Source: Lachnospiraceae bacterium (GTDB lineage: Bacteria > Bacillota > Clostridia > Lachnospirales > Lachnospiraceae). Taken from it: a stretch of 64,000 bases of DNA. A program made the position numbers and the translations under genes. Position 1 is the first letter of the stretch; the number at the start of each line of letters is the position of its first letter. The stretch covers positions 3,865-67,864 of the forward strand of contig JAGKTQ010000010.1 in NCBI GenBank assembly GCA_021153325.1. Reading direction: 5' to 3'. The notes beneath the pieces were generated by a model. That model did not search any database. It was not told where the DNA came from and saw only the letters and a list, made by a program, of their open reading frames with translations. Positions 1 through 8,015 of the stretch are shown piece after piece.

Positions 1-1
1 G

Positions 2-556
2 GCAGAAGCAGTCATTGAAGCTATTTTGTTTACAATGGGTGATTCGGTTGAAATAGACAAGCTTGCAGCAGTCATTGAAGAAAATGTAAAGACTACAAAG
101 AAAATACTGGAAGAAATGAAGGAAAAATATGAGCAGGAAGACCGAGGTATTTCTTTGATAGAATTAGATGGAAGTGTGCAGCTTTGTACGAAAAATGAGC
201 TGTATGAATATCTGATCAAAATAGCCAAGGTTCCTAAAAAGCTCACATTGACGGATACGCTTTTGGAAACCTTATCTATTGTAGCATATAAACAGCCGGT
301 AACAAGGCTTGAAATCGAGCGCGTCAGGGGAGTGAGCTGTGACCATGCAGTCAATCGTCTGATCGAGTATGATCTGATCAAAGAGGTAGGACGTTTGGAT
401 GCACCGGGAAGACCGCTTTTATTTGGGACAACAGAACAGTTCTTACGGAGCTTTGGGCTGAAATCCTTAGAAGAACTGCCGGAATTAAATCCGGTACAGG
501 TAGAAGAATTTAAGCATCAGGCAGAAGAGGAAGTCCAATTGCAGCTTGATATATAA
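2..556 (+). CDS. scpB: ScpB, segregation and condensation protein B (5' truncated by window)
   Basis: This is the 3' part of the gene for ScpB, which with ScpA and Smc forms the bacterial condensin that compacts and separates chromosomes. The frame is open from base 2, and the first visible residues (AEAVIEAILFTMGD) match the conserved N-terminal helix of ScpB. The true start therefore lies just upstream of the window. An in-frame TTG at 26 is not credible as a start because it falls inside that helix. About 184 residues are visible, close to the usual 180-200. The second winged helix carries the family-typical stretch ETLSIVAYKQPVTR followed by GRPLLFGTTEQFL. ScpA presumably lies immediately upstream. 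Confidence 0.93.
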   Translation, partial: AEAVIEAILFTMGDSVEIDKLAAVIEENVKTTKKILEEMKEKYEQEDRGISLIELDGSVQLCTKNELYEYLIKIAKVPKKLTLTDTLLETLSIVAYKQPVTRLEIERVRGVSCDHAVNRLIEYDLIKEVGRLDAPGRPLLFGTTEQFLRSFGLKSLEELPELNPVQVEEFKHQAEEEVQLQLDI

Positions 557-604
557 AATAGAAAAAAGTCTGATATTCAGGTTGAGGACAAATGGAGGTA
601 GAAT

Positions 605-2164
605 ATGAAGAAAGTTTTAATCATAGGAGCAGGTCCTGCAGGACTTACAGCGGCATATGAACTGCTTAGTAAAGCCAAGGATGAAGTGGAAGTAGTTGTA
701 TTTGAAGAAAGCGGTGATATGGGTGGTATTTCCAAAACCGTAAATTATAAAGGCAACCGTATGGATATGGGTGGACACCGTTTCTTTTCTAAAGTGCCGG
801 AAGTAAACGAATGGTGGAATAATATGCTGCCAATGCAGGGAGCTCCTTCCTGGGATGACATTGCATTGGAACGCCAGATACCTTTAGCAGAGGGCGGCCC
901 GAATCCGGAAAATGCAGATCGTGTTATGCTTCATCGAAATCGTGTTTCACGTATTTTCTTTGAGCATAAATTTTTCGATTATCCGATTCAGTTAAAACCA
1001 GAGCTGTTTATCAATATGGGATTTGTAAATACCGTACAGGTAGGATTTAGTTATCTTGCATCCTTGATTCACAAAAGAAAAGAAAATTCTCTGGAAGATT
1101 TTTATATTAATCGTTTTGGTAAGAAATTATATTCTATGTTCTTTGAAAATTATACTGCAAACCTGTGGGGAAGAAGTCCAAGTGAGATCGCACCGGACTG
1201 GGGTGCACAGAGAGTAAAAGGTCTTTCCATTATTGCAATCATTAAAGACGTGTTTTCTAAAATGTCACCGGTGAAAAAGAAAAACCGTCATGTTGAGACA
1301 TCCTTGATCGAATCTTTCAGTTATCCGAAACTGGGTCCAGGTCAGCTTTGGGATGTAACAGCAGAAGAAGTAGAAAAAATGGGTGGAACTATTTTGAAAC
1401 ATGCAAAAGTAGTCGGTGTGACAAAGAATGAGCAGAATGTCATTACCAGTCTTTTGTATGAGCAGGATGGTGAAACAAAGACAATGGAAGGCGATGTTGT
1501 GATTTCCTCTATGCCAATCAAAGATTTAGTTGGTGGTATGAATGATGTACCAGAAGAAGCGGCACGCATTGCAAAAGGACTTCCTTATAGAGATTACATG
1601 ACATTGGGTGTTCTTGTTCCGAAGCTTAATTTGAAAAATAAAACAAAGATTAAGACAGTTGGTAATATTGTGCCGGATAACTGGGTGTATGTACACGATC
1701 GTACTGTTAAAATGGGACGTTTCCAGATTTATAACAACTGGTCACCTTATATGGTCAAAGATTTGGAAAATACAGTATGGGTAGGTCTGGAATATTTCTG
1801 TCAGGAGGGCGATGATTTCTGGAATATGAAAGAAGAGGAATTCGCAAAACTGGCAGTAGATGAAATGGTCAAAATGGGACTGATCGATAGTAAAGATGTT
1901 GTTATAGATACGCATGCAGAATGGGTGAAGAAAGCATATCCGGCATATTTTGATACTTATGCGGAGATGGATAAATTGATCGACTACTTAAATACGATTG
2001 ATAACCTCTACTGTGTAGGACGTAACGGTCAGCATAGATATAATAACATTGATCATTCCATGGTAACTTCTTTTGAGACTGTAAAGAATATTCTGAGTGG
2101 TACAAAAGACAAATCTAATATTTGGAATGTAAATACAGAAAAAGAATATCATGAATCAAAATAA
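605..2164 (+). CDS. FAD-dependent amine-oxidase-like oxidoreductase
   Basis: A 519-residue soluble flavoprotein. The N-terminal Rossmann motif IIGAGPAGLTAAYEL (residues 6-20) binds FAD, and GGISKTV plus DMGGHRFF at about residues 40-59 fit the amine oxidase / protoporphyrinogen oxidase / UDP-galactopyranose-mutase-like superfamily. The C-terminal GRNGQHRYNNIDHS segment is the second FAD-contact region of the same superfamily. The substrate cannot be read from sequence; relatives often act in polysaccharide or isoprenoid metabolism. A GGAGG ribosome site at 594-598 sits 6 nt before the ATG. It is transcribed alone, converging on a radical SAM gene across a shared terminator. Confidence 0.8.
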   Translation: MKKVLIIGAGPAGLTAAYELLSKAKDEVEVVVFEESGDMGGISKTVNYKGNRMDMGGHRFFSKVPEVNEWWNNMLPMQGAPSWDDIALERQIPLAEGGPNPENADRVMLHRNRVSRIFFEHKFFDYPIQLKPELFINMGFVNTVQVGFSYLASLIHKRKENSLEDFYINRFGKKLYSMFFENYTANLWGRSPSEIAPDWGAQRVKGLSIIAIIKDVFSKMSPVKKKNRHVETSLIESFSYPKLGPGQLWDVTAEEVEKMGGTILKHAKVVGVTKNEQNVITSLLYEQDGETKTMEGDVVISSMPIKDLVGGMNDVPEEAARIAKGLPYRDYMTLGVLVPKLNLKNKTKIKTVGNIVPDNWVYVHDRTVKMGRFQIYNNWSPYMVKDLENTVWVGLEYFCQEGDDFWNMKEEEFAKLAVDEMVKMGLIDSKDVVIDTHAEWVKKAYPAYFDTYAEMDKLIDYLNTIDNLYCVGRNGQHRYNNIDHSMVTSFETVKNILSGTKDKSNIWNVNTEKEYHESK

Positions 2165-2197
2165 AAAATGGGTTCCGCATTGCGAAACCCATTTTTT
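2163..2197. terminator. Bidirectional rho-independent terminator
   Basis: An A-tract, a 16-bp imperfect stem (left arm 2163-2178, right arm 2182-2197, one mismatch, 3-nt loop) and a T-tract lie between the convergent flavoprotein and radical SAM genes. It serves both strands and overlaps the radical SAM stop codon. Confidence 0.85.
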
Positions 2198-3173
2198 ATT
2201 TACGGAACATGGACTGTCTTGCACCATGCATTTCGTTGTTTTTTAAAATATCATTTACGGCATCCATTCTTAAACCGGCATCAATGAAATCACAGTGTTT
2301 ACAGAATGGGTAGTTCTGACGGCCATCTTTGATCTTAGTACGAAGTTCCTGATATTTTGGACTGTTCCAAGCATCTTTCAAAGACATTTCATGAAGATCA
2401 CCAAAATCAGTTACTTCAAAGTTATCACAGCAACAGATACCAAGTTTTCCGTTTGGCATGATCCACATATCTGTAAATGGCATCAGGCAAGTTTCTTTTA
2501 CTACTTTTTCTGTTGCCTGCTTATTTGGTGCACTTCCTGCACGGTTCGTAAGAACTTCTTTTAAATAACGCATCTGAATTAAAATATCAACATCTTTAAA
2601 TTCATCTGGATGAGCTTTTACATAATCATAAACTTCTTTTACATTATCATGCAGCTTCATATCAAGACAGTAGTTGTTGATAATAAGCTGATTCACATAA
2701 GGAACAATCTGTTTTGTTTTCTCGATATCTAAGAGAAGACCATTTGTTGACATGAAAATAAATGCATTAGGAAGTTGTTCTCTTGCATATTTATGAAATT
2801 CTACAATTCTTGTATCCAACCATGGCTCGTTGTTTCCATAAAGGGTCAAATGACCACGGTAGTCCCAATCGCGAAGCTGATCAATGATGCTGTAGTAAAG
2901 GTCTTCCTCCATACGCATATAAGGACGTTTTTCTGCATTTTTATTAGCAGTACAAAATTCGCATGTGGAGTTGCAACGGTTAATGGTCTCTAAGTTTACT
3001 ACGTTCGGCTGAGGAATCTCCTCGCTGTTCATAAAATAATCAATGTATTTTTTTTGAGATTTTCCACGAGTGATGAATTGTAATTTTAAATAACTTTCAC
3101 TGGCAAGATGTGGAAGATATTTTCGTGCATTCCATCCCAAACGTCCGGCAAAGTTATGAATTCTAATTGGCAT
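2196..3173 (-). CDS. Radical SAM/SPASM domain protein
   Basis: A 325-residue radical SAM enzyme. The SAM-binding [4Fe-4S] motif is CNSTCEFC (Cys67, Cys71, Cys74). A C-terminal SPASM-like region holds Cys229, the CCC at 247-249, and Cys291/Cys294 (FCKHCDF), enough to ligate auxiliary clusters. Such proteins modify peptides, sugars or cofactors. No candidate precursor peptide is visible in the flanking 135-nt gap or on the other side, so a peptide-maturase role is not supported. The start has AGAGGA upstream and a strong promoter at 3248-3276. The next gene upstream on the same strand is a polytopic membrane protein with its own promoter. Confidence 0.87.
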   Translation of the reverse strand: MPIRIHNFAGRLGWNARKYLPHLASESYLKLQFITRGKSQKKYIDYFMNSEEIPQPNVVNLETINRCNSTCEFCTANKNAEKRPYMRMEEDLYYSIIDQLRDWDYRGHLTLYGNNEPWLDTRIVEFHKYAREQLPNAFIFMSTNGLLLDIEKTKQIVPYVNQLIINNYCLDMKLHDNVKEVYDYVKAHPDEFKDVDILIQMRYLKEVLTNRAGSAPNKQATEKVVKETCLMPFTDMWIMPNGKLGICCCDNFEVTDFGDLHEMSLKDAWNSPKYQELRTKIKDGRQNYPFCKHCDFIDAGLRMDAVNDILKNNEMHGARQSMFRK

Positions 3174-3247
3174 AAATTCCTCTTTCTGCGCTGTGTGCGC
3201 GTTATATTCACTTAAAATGTGCTATTTATACAAAAACAAACAAAAAT

Positions 3248-3276
3248 ATCATAGCATTTTGATGAAACAATGTCAA
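3248..3276 (-). promoter_or_regulatory. Sigma-A promoter of the radical SAM gene
   Basis: On the minus strand TTGACA (3271-3276), a 17-nt spacer and TATGAT (3248-3253) with a TGC extended -10. It is near consensus and gives a leader of about 68 nt before the ATG at 3173. Confidence 0.85.
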
Positions 3277-3308
3277 TTCTGCGAAGTGACATGTCTATTT
3301 GGTAAAAT

Positions 3309-5048
3309 CTAGTCTGCCTTATATACATAAATCGTGTAAGGTGAGCTTTCCTCTGTAAATACACCGATACAGTTTAAGGAAAGTTCTTCTGCATTCGTTA
3401 TCTCAAAACGAGAGAACAGATATACACCGTTTAATGCTTTAAAGGCTTCTGTATCAATGTAAAGGTTATAATCCGGTAAAGTTAAGTTTCTGGAGGGCAG
3501 ATAAGAGTTATTATCAAAGCCTGGGAAAATATAAGCTCTTGCGCCCCAGTTGTCAAAATAGCTTGCAAAATAGGAGCTTTTCTCTAGCGCCGGAGCAATG
3601 ATCTTGCGGAAGGTCTGCTTATATTCTTCGGAATAGAAGCCTAAATAACCATCTAATGTGGAAATGCCATTGTAAGTCAGCACGCCGGGCTGGAAGCCAT
3701 AAGCTGCACAATATTCGCCGTCATACCCGATTTCCTCTTTGATGTTAGTAAATAAATCTTCCGAATAAAATTCTCCATAATTTAACATATCCACATCGGT
3801 ACTTTTTACAAGCTTGTAAGCTGTGTAATAGCTTGTGTAATAAAAATCGTTATACATGGATGGAGTCACTACAACGATAAAAAGTGCAAGAAAGGCAAAG
3901 CCGTTTGCCAGCCATTTTCCCCATGCCTCTTTTCGGTCATACAGACGCTTGACAATAATAAATAACAAGGCATACCAGAGAAATGGATTGAAAAATATGG
4001 TGCGGTAAAATTGGAATCCTTCCAATGGTGGGACTAAAACAGTCAACAGATCTCGTAAAGGAGCCCAGTAATACAATCCATATATAACGCTGTTAAAAAG
4101 AATAAAATAAAACAGAAGATTAAAAATATCGGTGAACAGTTTTTTCCATTCTTTTTTCTTTAGCAACATAATGTTTTGTATGACAAAAAAGAGGAGTACT
4201 ATCGGAAGTACAAAATATTTGTGGGAATCACCAGCGTGGAAAGTGCTGTTCAAAAAGCCATCCACGATCATGTTCAGTATTTCTTTGCCGTTCAGATCAG
4301 ACATGACCATGCTGCTTCGTATCGTGACAGTATCATCCAAAAGCATGGAACGGAAAAGCCGATATTCAAAAACAACATAACCTGCGGCAAGGACCGGAAT
4401 GGAAAAGAGCAGACCTTTGTTGCATTTTTTCTTACGGATCCAGTCAAAAATAGTAAAGACAACCAAATAAGCCAAAATAAAAAATCCGAAATAAGAAAAA
4501 TAAGAAACGACTGGATAGAAAAAGAGCAGTAACAAAATGCGCCAGTCCATCTTTTTATACAGCTTGATGATAAGAAACGCTGCGAGTGGAATGGATGCAA
4601 AAGCAAAACCATAAGCCGGAAAGACCGGTAAGATTCCATAGATCAGACCAAAGATCAACACGAGAGGTCTATATTTTTCAAAATCAGTCAGCACCTCTTT
4701 GGCTAAAAAATAAACAGAGATCATGGAAAGCACAATACTTAAAAAATAACCTGCAATATAAGCGTAATAGGTAGGAAAAATCAAATATAGCAGATTGTAA
4801 AGAGAAAACTCGGAACCGAAATTATCGCGGGTCACCCCTCCTAAGATCGGCAGAATATCTCCCTGTGTAAAAAATGTACCAGAAAGCTTTAACATCCGAA
4901 AATGAGGAATAAATAAATCTAAATTGTCTGTAGTGGCAATATAACTATTTTCTCCTAAAACTAGAAAAACGATCGCTTCCAGTAAGATAAGACCGATTAT
5001 AACGAAAAGATACCAATATTCAAAAAGTTTTTTTCCTATTTTTTTCAC
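3309..5048 (-). CDS. Large polytopic membrane protein (DUF6044/YfhO-like)
   Basis: About 579 residues. A first hydrophobic helix (YLFVIIGLILLEAIVFLVL) is followed by an extracellular loop with TTDNLDLFIPHFRML, then about ten further membrane segments, and a soluble C-terminal domain of roughly 170 residues starting near the YNDFYYTSYYTAYKL region. This layout resembles GT-C-fold lipid-linked glycosyltransferases and YfhO-like proteins; from memory it fits the DUF6044 family. No catalytic activity can be claimed. I chose the GTG at 5048 because GGGAG lies 7 nt upstream of it. The in-frame ATG at 5063 has no ribosome site and would leave a leader of only about 12 nt. It may take part in surface glycan assembly, but no glycosylation cluster surrounds it. 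Confidence 0.72.
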   Translation of the reverse strand: MKKIGKKLFEYWYLFVIIGLILLEAIVFLVLGENSYIATTDNLDLFIPHFRMLKLSGTFFTQGDILPILGGVTRDNFGSEFSLYNLLYLIFPTYYAYIAGYFLSIVLSMISVYFLAKEVLTDFEKYRPLVLIFGLIYGILPVFPAYGFAFASIPLAAFLIIKLYKKMDWRILLLLFFYPVVSYFSYFGFFILAYLVVFTIFDWIRKKKCNKGLLFSIPVLAAGYVVFEYRLFRSMLLDDTVTIRSSMVMSDLNGKEILNMIVDGFLNSTFHAGDSHKYFVLPIVLLFFVIQNIMLLKKKEWKKLFTDIFNLLFYFILFNSVIYGLYYWAPLRDLLTVLVPPLEGFQFYRTIFFNPFLWYALLFIIVKRLYDRKEAWGKWLANGFAFLALFIVVVTPSMYNDFYYTSYYTAYKLVKSTDVDMLNYGEFYSEDLFTNIKEEIGYDGEYCAAYGFQPGVLTYNGISTLDGYLGFYSEEYKQTFRKIIAPALEKSSYFASYFDNWGARAYIFPGFDNNSYLPSRNLTLPDYNLYIDTEAFKALNGVYLFSRFEITNAEELSLNCIGVFTEESSPYTIYVYKAD

Positions 5049-5081
5049 AAAAAAATCTCCCATCTAAAAACATTTAATCTT

Positions 5082-5110
5082 ATCATACAATAGATAATTT
5101 TTGTAAGCAA
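5082..5110 (-). promoter_or_regulatory. Sigma-A promoter of the membrane protein gene
   Basis: Minus strand TTGCTT (5105-5110), 17-nt spacer, TATGAT (5082-5087). The predicted start of transcription near 5075 favours the GTG start at 5048. Confidence 0.7.
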
Positions 5111-5269
5111 GAAGCAGTGTGTGGAATATTAAAGAATTGTTAGAAATCTGGGGAAAATCTTGCTTCTTACGGTTCTTTTTACTATGCTGAAAAAAAGAGG
5201 AATATAAGAATGAGAGAGCAAGGTGGAGCATATATTTAAGCTGATATAGAAAAAGGCAGTATACACATT

Positions 5270-6580
5270 ATGAAAAAAATCATACGACTTTGTATTGTTG
5301 TGTTCGTTTATCTTTTTATGCAGTCTTGCTTTCTTTTTACTTGCTTTGCCGAAGAAACAGAAACACAGGAGGAGTTAAATCTTTACGCACAGTCCGCTGT
5401 TTTAATAGATGCAGATTCCGGGAGAGTGCTTTATGGCAAAAATGAAGATCAGGTAATGCCTATGGCAAGCACGACGAAAATTATGACATGTATTGTTGCA
5501 TTGGAAAACAGTAACCTGGATGATTATGTGGAAGTATCTTCTTATGCGGCAGGGATGCCAAAAGTGCATTTATCCATGCAAACAGGAGAATATTATAAAT
5601 TAGAAGATCTATTGTATTCACTTATGTTGGAATCTCATAATGACAGTGCGGTAGCAATTGCAGAACATGTAGGTGGCAGTGTGGAAGGCTTTGCAAAAAT
5701 GATGAATCAAAAGGCAAGAGATATTGGGTGTTACGATACCTATTTCATTACGCCGAACGGACTGGATGCAACCATAACAGAAACTGGAAAAATTCATGCT
5801 ACGACAGCGGAGGATCTGGCAAAGATCATGGCTTACTGCATCGGAATATCGGAAAAAAAAGAACAATTTTTGGAAATAACAAGAACCACGTCGTATGGAT
5901 TTTCTAATTATGTAAAAAATAAGGAAAGTGGAGAAATGAGTAATGGAAGCCGGTATTTCTCCTGTAATAATCATAATGCATTTCTTAACATGATGGATGG
6001 GGCATTGTCCGGAAAGACCGGATTTACTTCAAAAGCAGGCTATTGCTATGTGGGAGCGTTACAAAAAGATAATAAAACTTTTGTAGTGGCACTTCTTGCC
6101 TGCGGATGGCCAAATAACAAAACGTACAAATGGAGTGATACAAAACAACTGATGAATTACGGACTTGATAATTACGAATATCACAGCTTCGTAGAAAAAC
6201 CAATCGACGAAAAAGCTTTATCACCGATTGTTGTAGAGAATGGGCAGACGGATGGAATCGGTGAAAAGGCGTATATTAATATAGAGGTTGCGGATGAAAA
6301 AAAGGAGGCGGAATATGATAGCGTGGATCTTGTGGGTAATTCAAGTAGTGAAGGCGGCAGAGAAGGATTACTATTAAGGAACGATGAACAGATCGATGTA
6401 ACGTATCAGATTGAGAAGGAGCTTACAGCACCTGTGGAAGAAGGGAGGATAATCGGAAAAATTCAATATAGTGTTGGGGGAAAGGTATATCTGACGAAAA
6501 TAGTCATAACAAAGGACTCGGTCGAGGCAATTGATTTAACGTGGTGCTTTGAAAAAGTATTATGGAATTTTGGGTTGTAA
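5270..6580 (+). CDS. D-alanyl-D-alanine carboxypeptidase (low-molecular-weight PBP)
   Basis: A secreted serine peptidase of family S11 that removes the terminal D-Ala from peptidoglycan stem peptides and so limits cross-linking. It has 436 residues with an N-terminal signal sequence (hydrophobic residues 5-26, cleavage plausible after CFA). All three penicillin-binding motifs are present: STTK at 67-70 (nucleophile Ser67), SHN at 122-124 and KTG at 249-251. The C-terminal third is a PBP5-type beta-rich domain. A terminal amphipathic or hydrophobic anchor is short (TWCFEKVLWNFGL). The gene is monocistronic, between a 200-nt upstream gap and a strong terminator. The ribosome site is weak (AAAGG). 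Confidence 0.92.
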   Translation: MKKIIRLCIVVFVYLFMQSCFLFTCFAEETETQEELNLYAQSAVLIDADSGRVLYGKNEDQVMPMASTTKIMTCIVALENSNLDDYVEVSSYAAGMPKVHLSMQTGEYYKLEDLLYSLMLESHNDSAVAIAEHVGGSVEGFAKMMNQKARDIGCYDTYFITPNGLDATITETGKIHATTAEDLAKIMAYCIGISEKKEQFLEITRTTSYGFSNYVKNKESGEMSNGSRYFSCNNHNAFLNMMDGALSGKTGFTSKAGYCYVGALQKDNKTFVVALLACGWPNNKTYKWSDTKQLMNYGLDNYEYHSFVEKPIDEKALSPIVVENGQTDGIGEKAYINIEVADEKKEAEYDSVDLVGNSSSEGGREGLLLRNDEQIDVTYQIEKELTAPVEEGRIIGKIQYSVGGKVYLTKIVITKDSVEAIDLTWCFEKVLWNFGL

Positions 6581-6620
6581 AAAATGGGTTTTCTTGTTAT
6601 ACTAATTTTCGGTGAAACTA

Positions 6621-6650
6621 AGCGCTGTTGCTGTTAACAGCGCTTTTTTT
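6621..6650 (+). terminator. Rho-independent terminator after the carboxypeptidase
   Basis: Perfect 9-bp stem (6621-6629 with 6636-6644), 6-nt loop, followed by seven T residues. Confidence 0.92.
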
Positions 6651-6718
6651 CGGAATAGGGAATAAAAACAGAATAGAAATGGCTGTCAGTACGATAGGCA
6701 GCGGAATGAGAGGAAAAA

Positions 6719-7804
6719 ATGGGAAAAATTATTTTAACAGGTGATAGACCTACAGGAAGACTGCATGTAGGTCATTATGTTGGCTCACTGAAAAGAAGAG
6801 TAGAATTACAAAATTCGGGTGAGTATGACAAAACATTTATCATGATCGCAGACGCACAGGCACTTACCGATAATATTGAGAATCCGGAAAAAATCCGTCA
6901 AAATATCATTGAAGTTGCATTGGACTATTTATCATGTGGTCTTGACCCTGCAAAATCAACCTTATTTATTCAGTCTCAGATTTCAGAACTTTGTGAGCTT
7001 ACTTTCTATTACATGGATCTCGTTACTGTTTCCAGATTACAGAGAAATCCTACTGTAAAAGCAGAAATACAAATGCGTAATTTTGAAGCAAGCATTCCAG
7101 TAGGTTTCTTTACTTATCCGATCAGTCAGGCAGCAGATATTACAGCTTTTAAAGCAACGACAGTTCCAGTCGGAGATGATCAGCTTCCAATGATCGAGCA
7201 GACAAGAGAGATCGTACGAAAATTCAATGCAGTCTATTCAGATGTGTTAGTAGAGCCAGAAGCACTTTTGCCACAAAATCAGGCATGTATGCGTTTACCT
7301 GGTATTGATGGAAAAGCAAAAATGAGTAAATCTTTAGGAAACTGCATTTATCTTGCAGATACAGCAGATGAAGTAAAGAAAAAGATCATGAGCATGTATA
7401 CAGATCCGACTCATTTGCAGGTAAGCGATCCGGGTCATCTTGAAGGAAATACCGTATTTACTTATTTGGATGCTTTTTGTAAAGATGAGCACTTTGAACG
7501 TTACCTTCCGGAATATGCAAACCTTGATGAATTAAAGGAGCATTATCAGAGAGGTGGACTGGGAGATGTTAAAGTTAAGAAGCTTCTGAATAATGTAATG
7601 CAGGAAGAATTGGAACCCATCAGAAACCGCAGAAAAGAATTTGAAAAGGATATACCGGAAATCTATAATATACTCAAAAAAGGATCTGATGCAGCAAGAG
7701 AAGTGGCAGCACAGACCTTGAGTGAAGTGAAGAGTGCAATGCGTATCAATTACTTTGATGATATAGAATTGATCAAAACGCAGGCTGCAAAATATGGTGA
7801 ATAA
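6719..7804 (+). CDS. trpS: Tryptophanyl-tRNA synthetase
   Basis: A class I aminoacyl-tRNA synthetase that charges tRNA-Trp in the cytoplasm. It has 361 residues. The HIGH-type signature is HVGH at 16-19 (in GRLHVGHYVGS), and the KMSKS loop is intact at 201-205 (AKMSKSLGN). GDDQLPMIEQT in the middle is the TrpRS signature that contacts the bound tryptophan. The gene has its own ribosome site (GAGAGGA) and stands alone after a terminator. I saw no T-box leader: the gap from the upstream stop is only 138 nt and is mostly taken by the upstream terminator. Confidence 0.96.
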   Translation: MGKIILTGDRPTGRLHVGHYVGSLKRRVELQNSGEYDKTFIMIADAQALTDNIENPEKIRQNIIEVALDYLSCGLDPAKSTLFIQSQISELCELTFYYMDLVTVSRLQRNPTVKAEIQMRNFEASIPVGFFTYPISQAADITAFKATTVPVGDDQLPMIEQTREIVRKFNAVYSDVLVEPEALLPQNQACMRLPGIDGKAKMSKSLGNCIYLADTADEVKKKIMSMYTDPTHLQVSDPGHLEGNTVFTYLDAFCKDEHFERYLPEYANLDELKEHYQRGGLGDVKVKKLLNNVMQEELEPIRNRRKEFEKDIPEIYNILKKGSDAAREVAAQTLSEVKSAMRINYFDDIELIKTQAAKYGE

Positions 7805-7884
7805 AAGAGAGTATATATATCGACAAAAAACGTAAAAAATAGAAAATTTTTACATAAAAATTTCTATACTACTTGTCAAAAGTA

Positions 7885-7893
7885 TGCTATACT
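7885..7893 (+). promoter_or_regulatory. Extended -10 promoter of the carboxyltransferase/Na+ pump operon
   Basis: TGCTATACT matches an extended -10 element (TGn plus TATACT). No good -35 is found 16-18 nt upstream, so strength would rest on the TG extension. The predicted transcript would start near 7900 and carry a leader of about 115 nt. Confidence 0.55.
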
Positions 7894-7903
7894 GATACAG
7901 TAC

Positions 7904-7976
7904 GCAAATTTGTTTATTTTATATTTTTGGACAAGTTTGGAGTAGGCATGTCTCTGAATGGAGAGACAAAATTTGC
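7904..7976 (+). promoter_or_regulatory. Structured 5' leader, candidate cis-regulatory RNA
   Basis: An 8-bp closing helix (GCAAATTT at 7904-7911 with AAATTTGC at 7969-7976) encloses a U-rich strand and a perfect 7-bp hairpin (TGTCTCT 7949-7955, AGAGACA 7962-7968, loop GAATGG). It starts almost at the predicted transcription start. It matches no riboswitch class I can recall. No terminator-type T-run follows directly. Confidence 0.45.
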
Positions 7977-8015
7977 TGGTATTATTTTTATTAATATAAA
8001 ATGGAGGGCTGAAAT

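Noticed and set aside
26..28. TTG as the start codon of scpB
   Set aside because: It lies within the conserved first helix of ScpB and the frame is open to the window edge, so the gene starts outside the window.
2196..3308. A RiPP cluster around the radical SAM/SPASM gene
   Set aside because: No precursor peptide frame, transporter or protease is adjacent. The flanks are a terminator and a promoter-bearing gap.
6581..6718. A T-box riboswitch in front of trpS
   Set aside because: The space is too short, no specifier hairpin or T-box sequence is seen, and the only hairpin is the terminator of the upstream gene.
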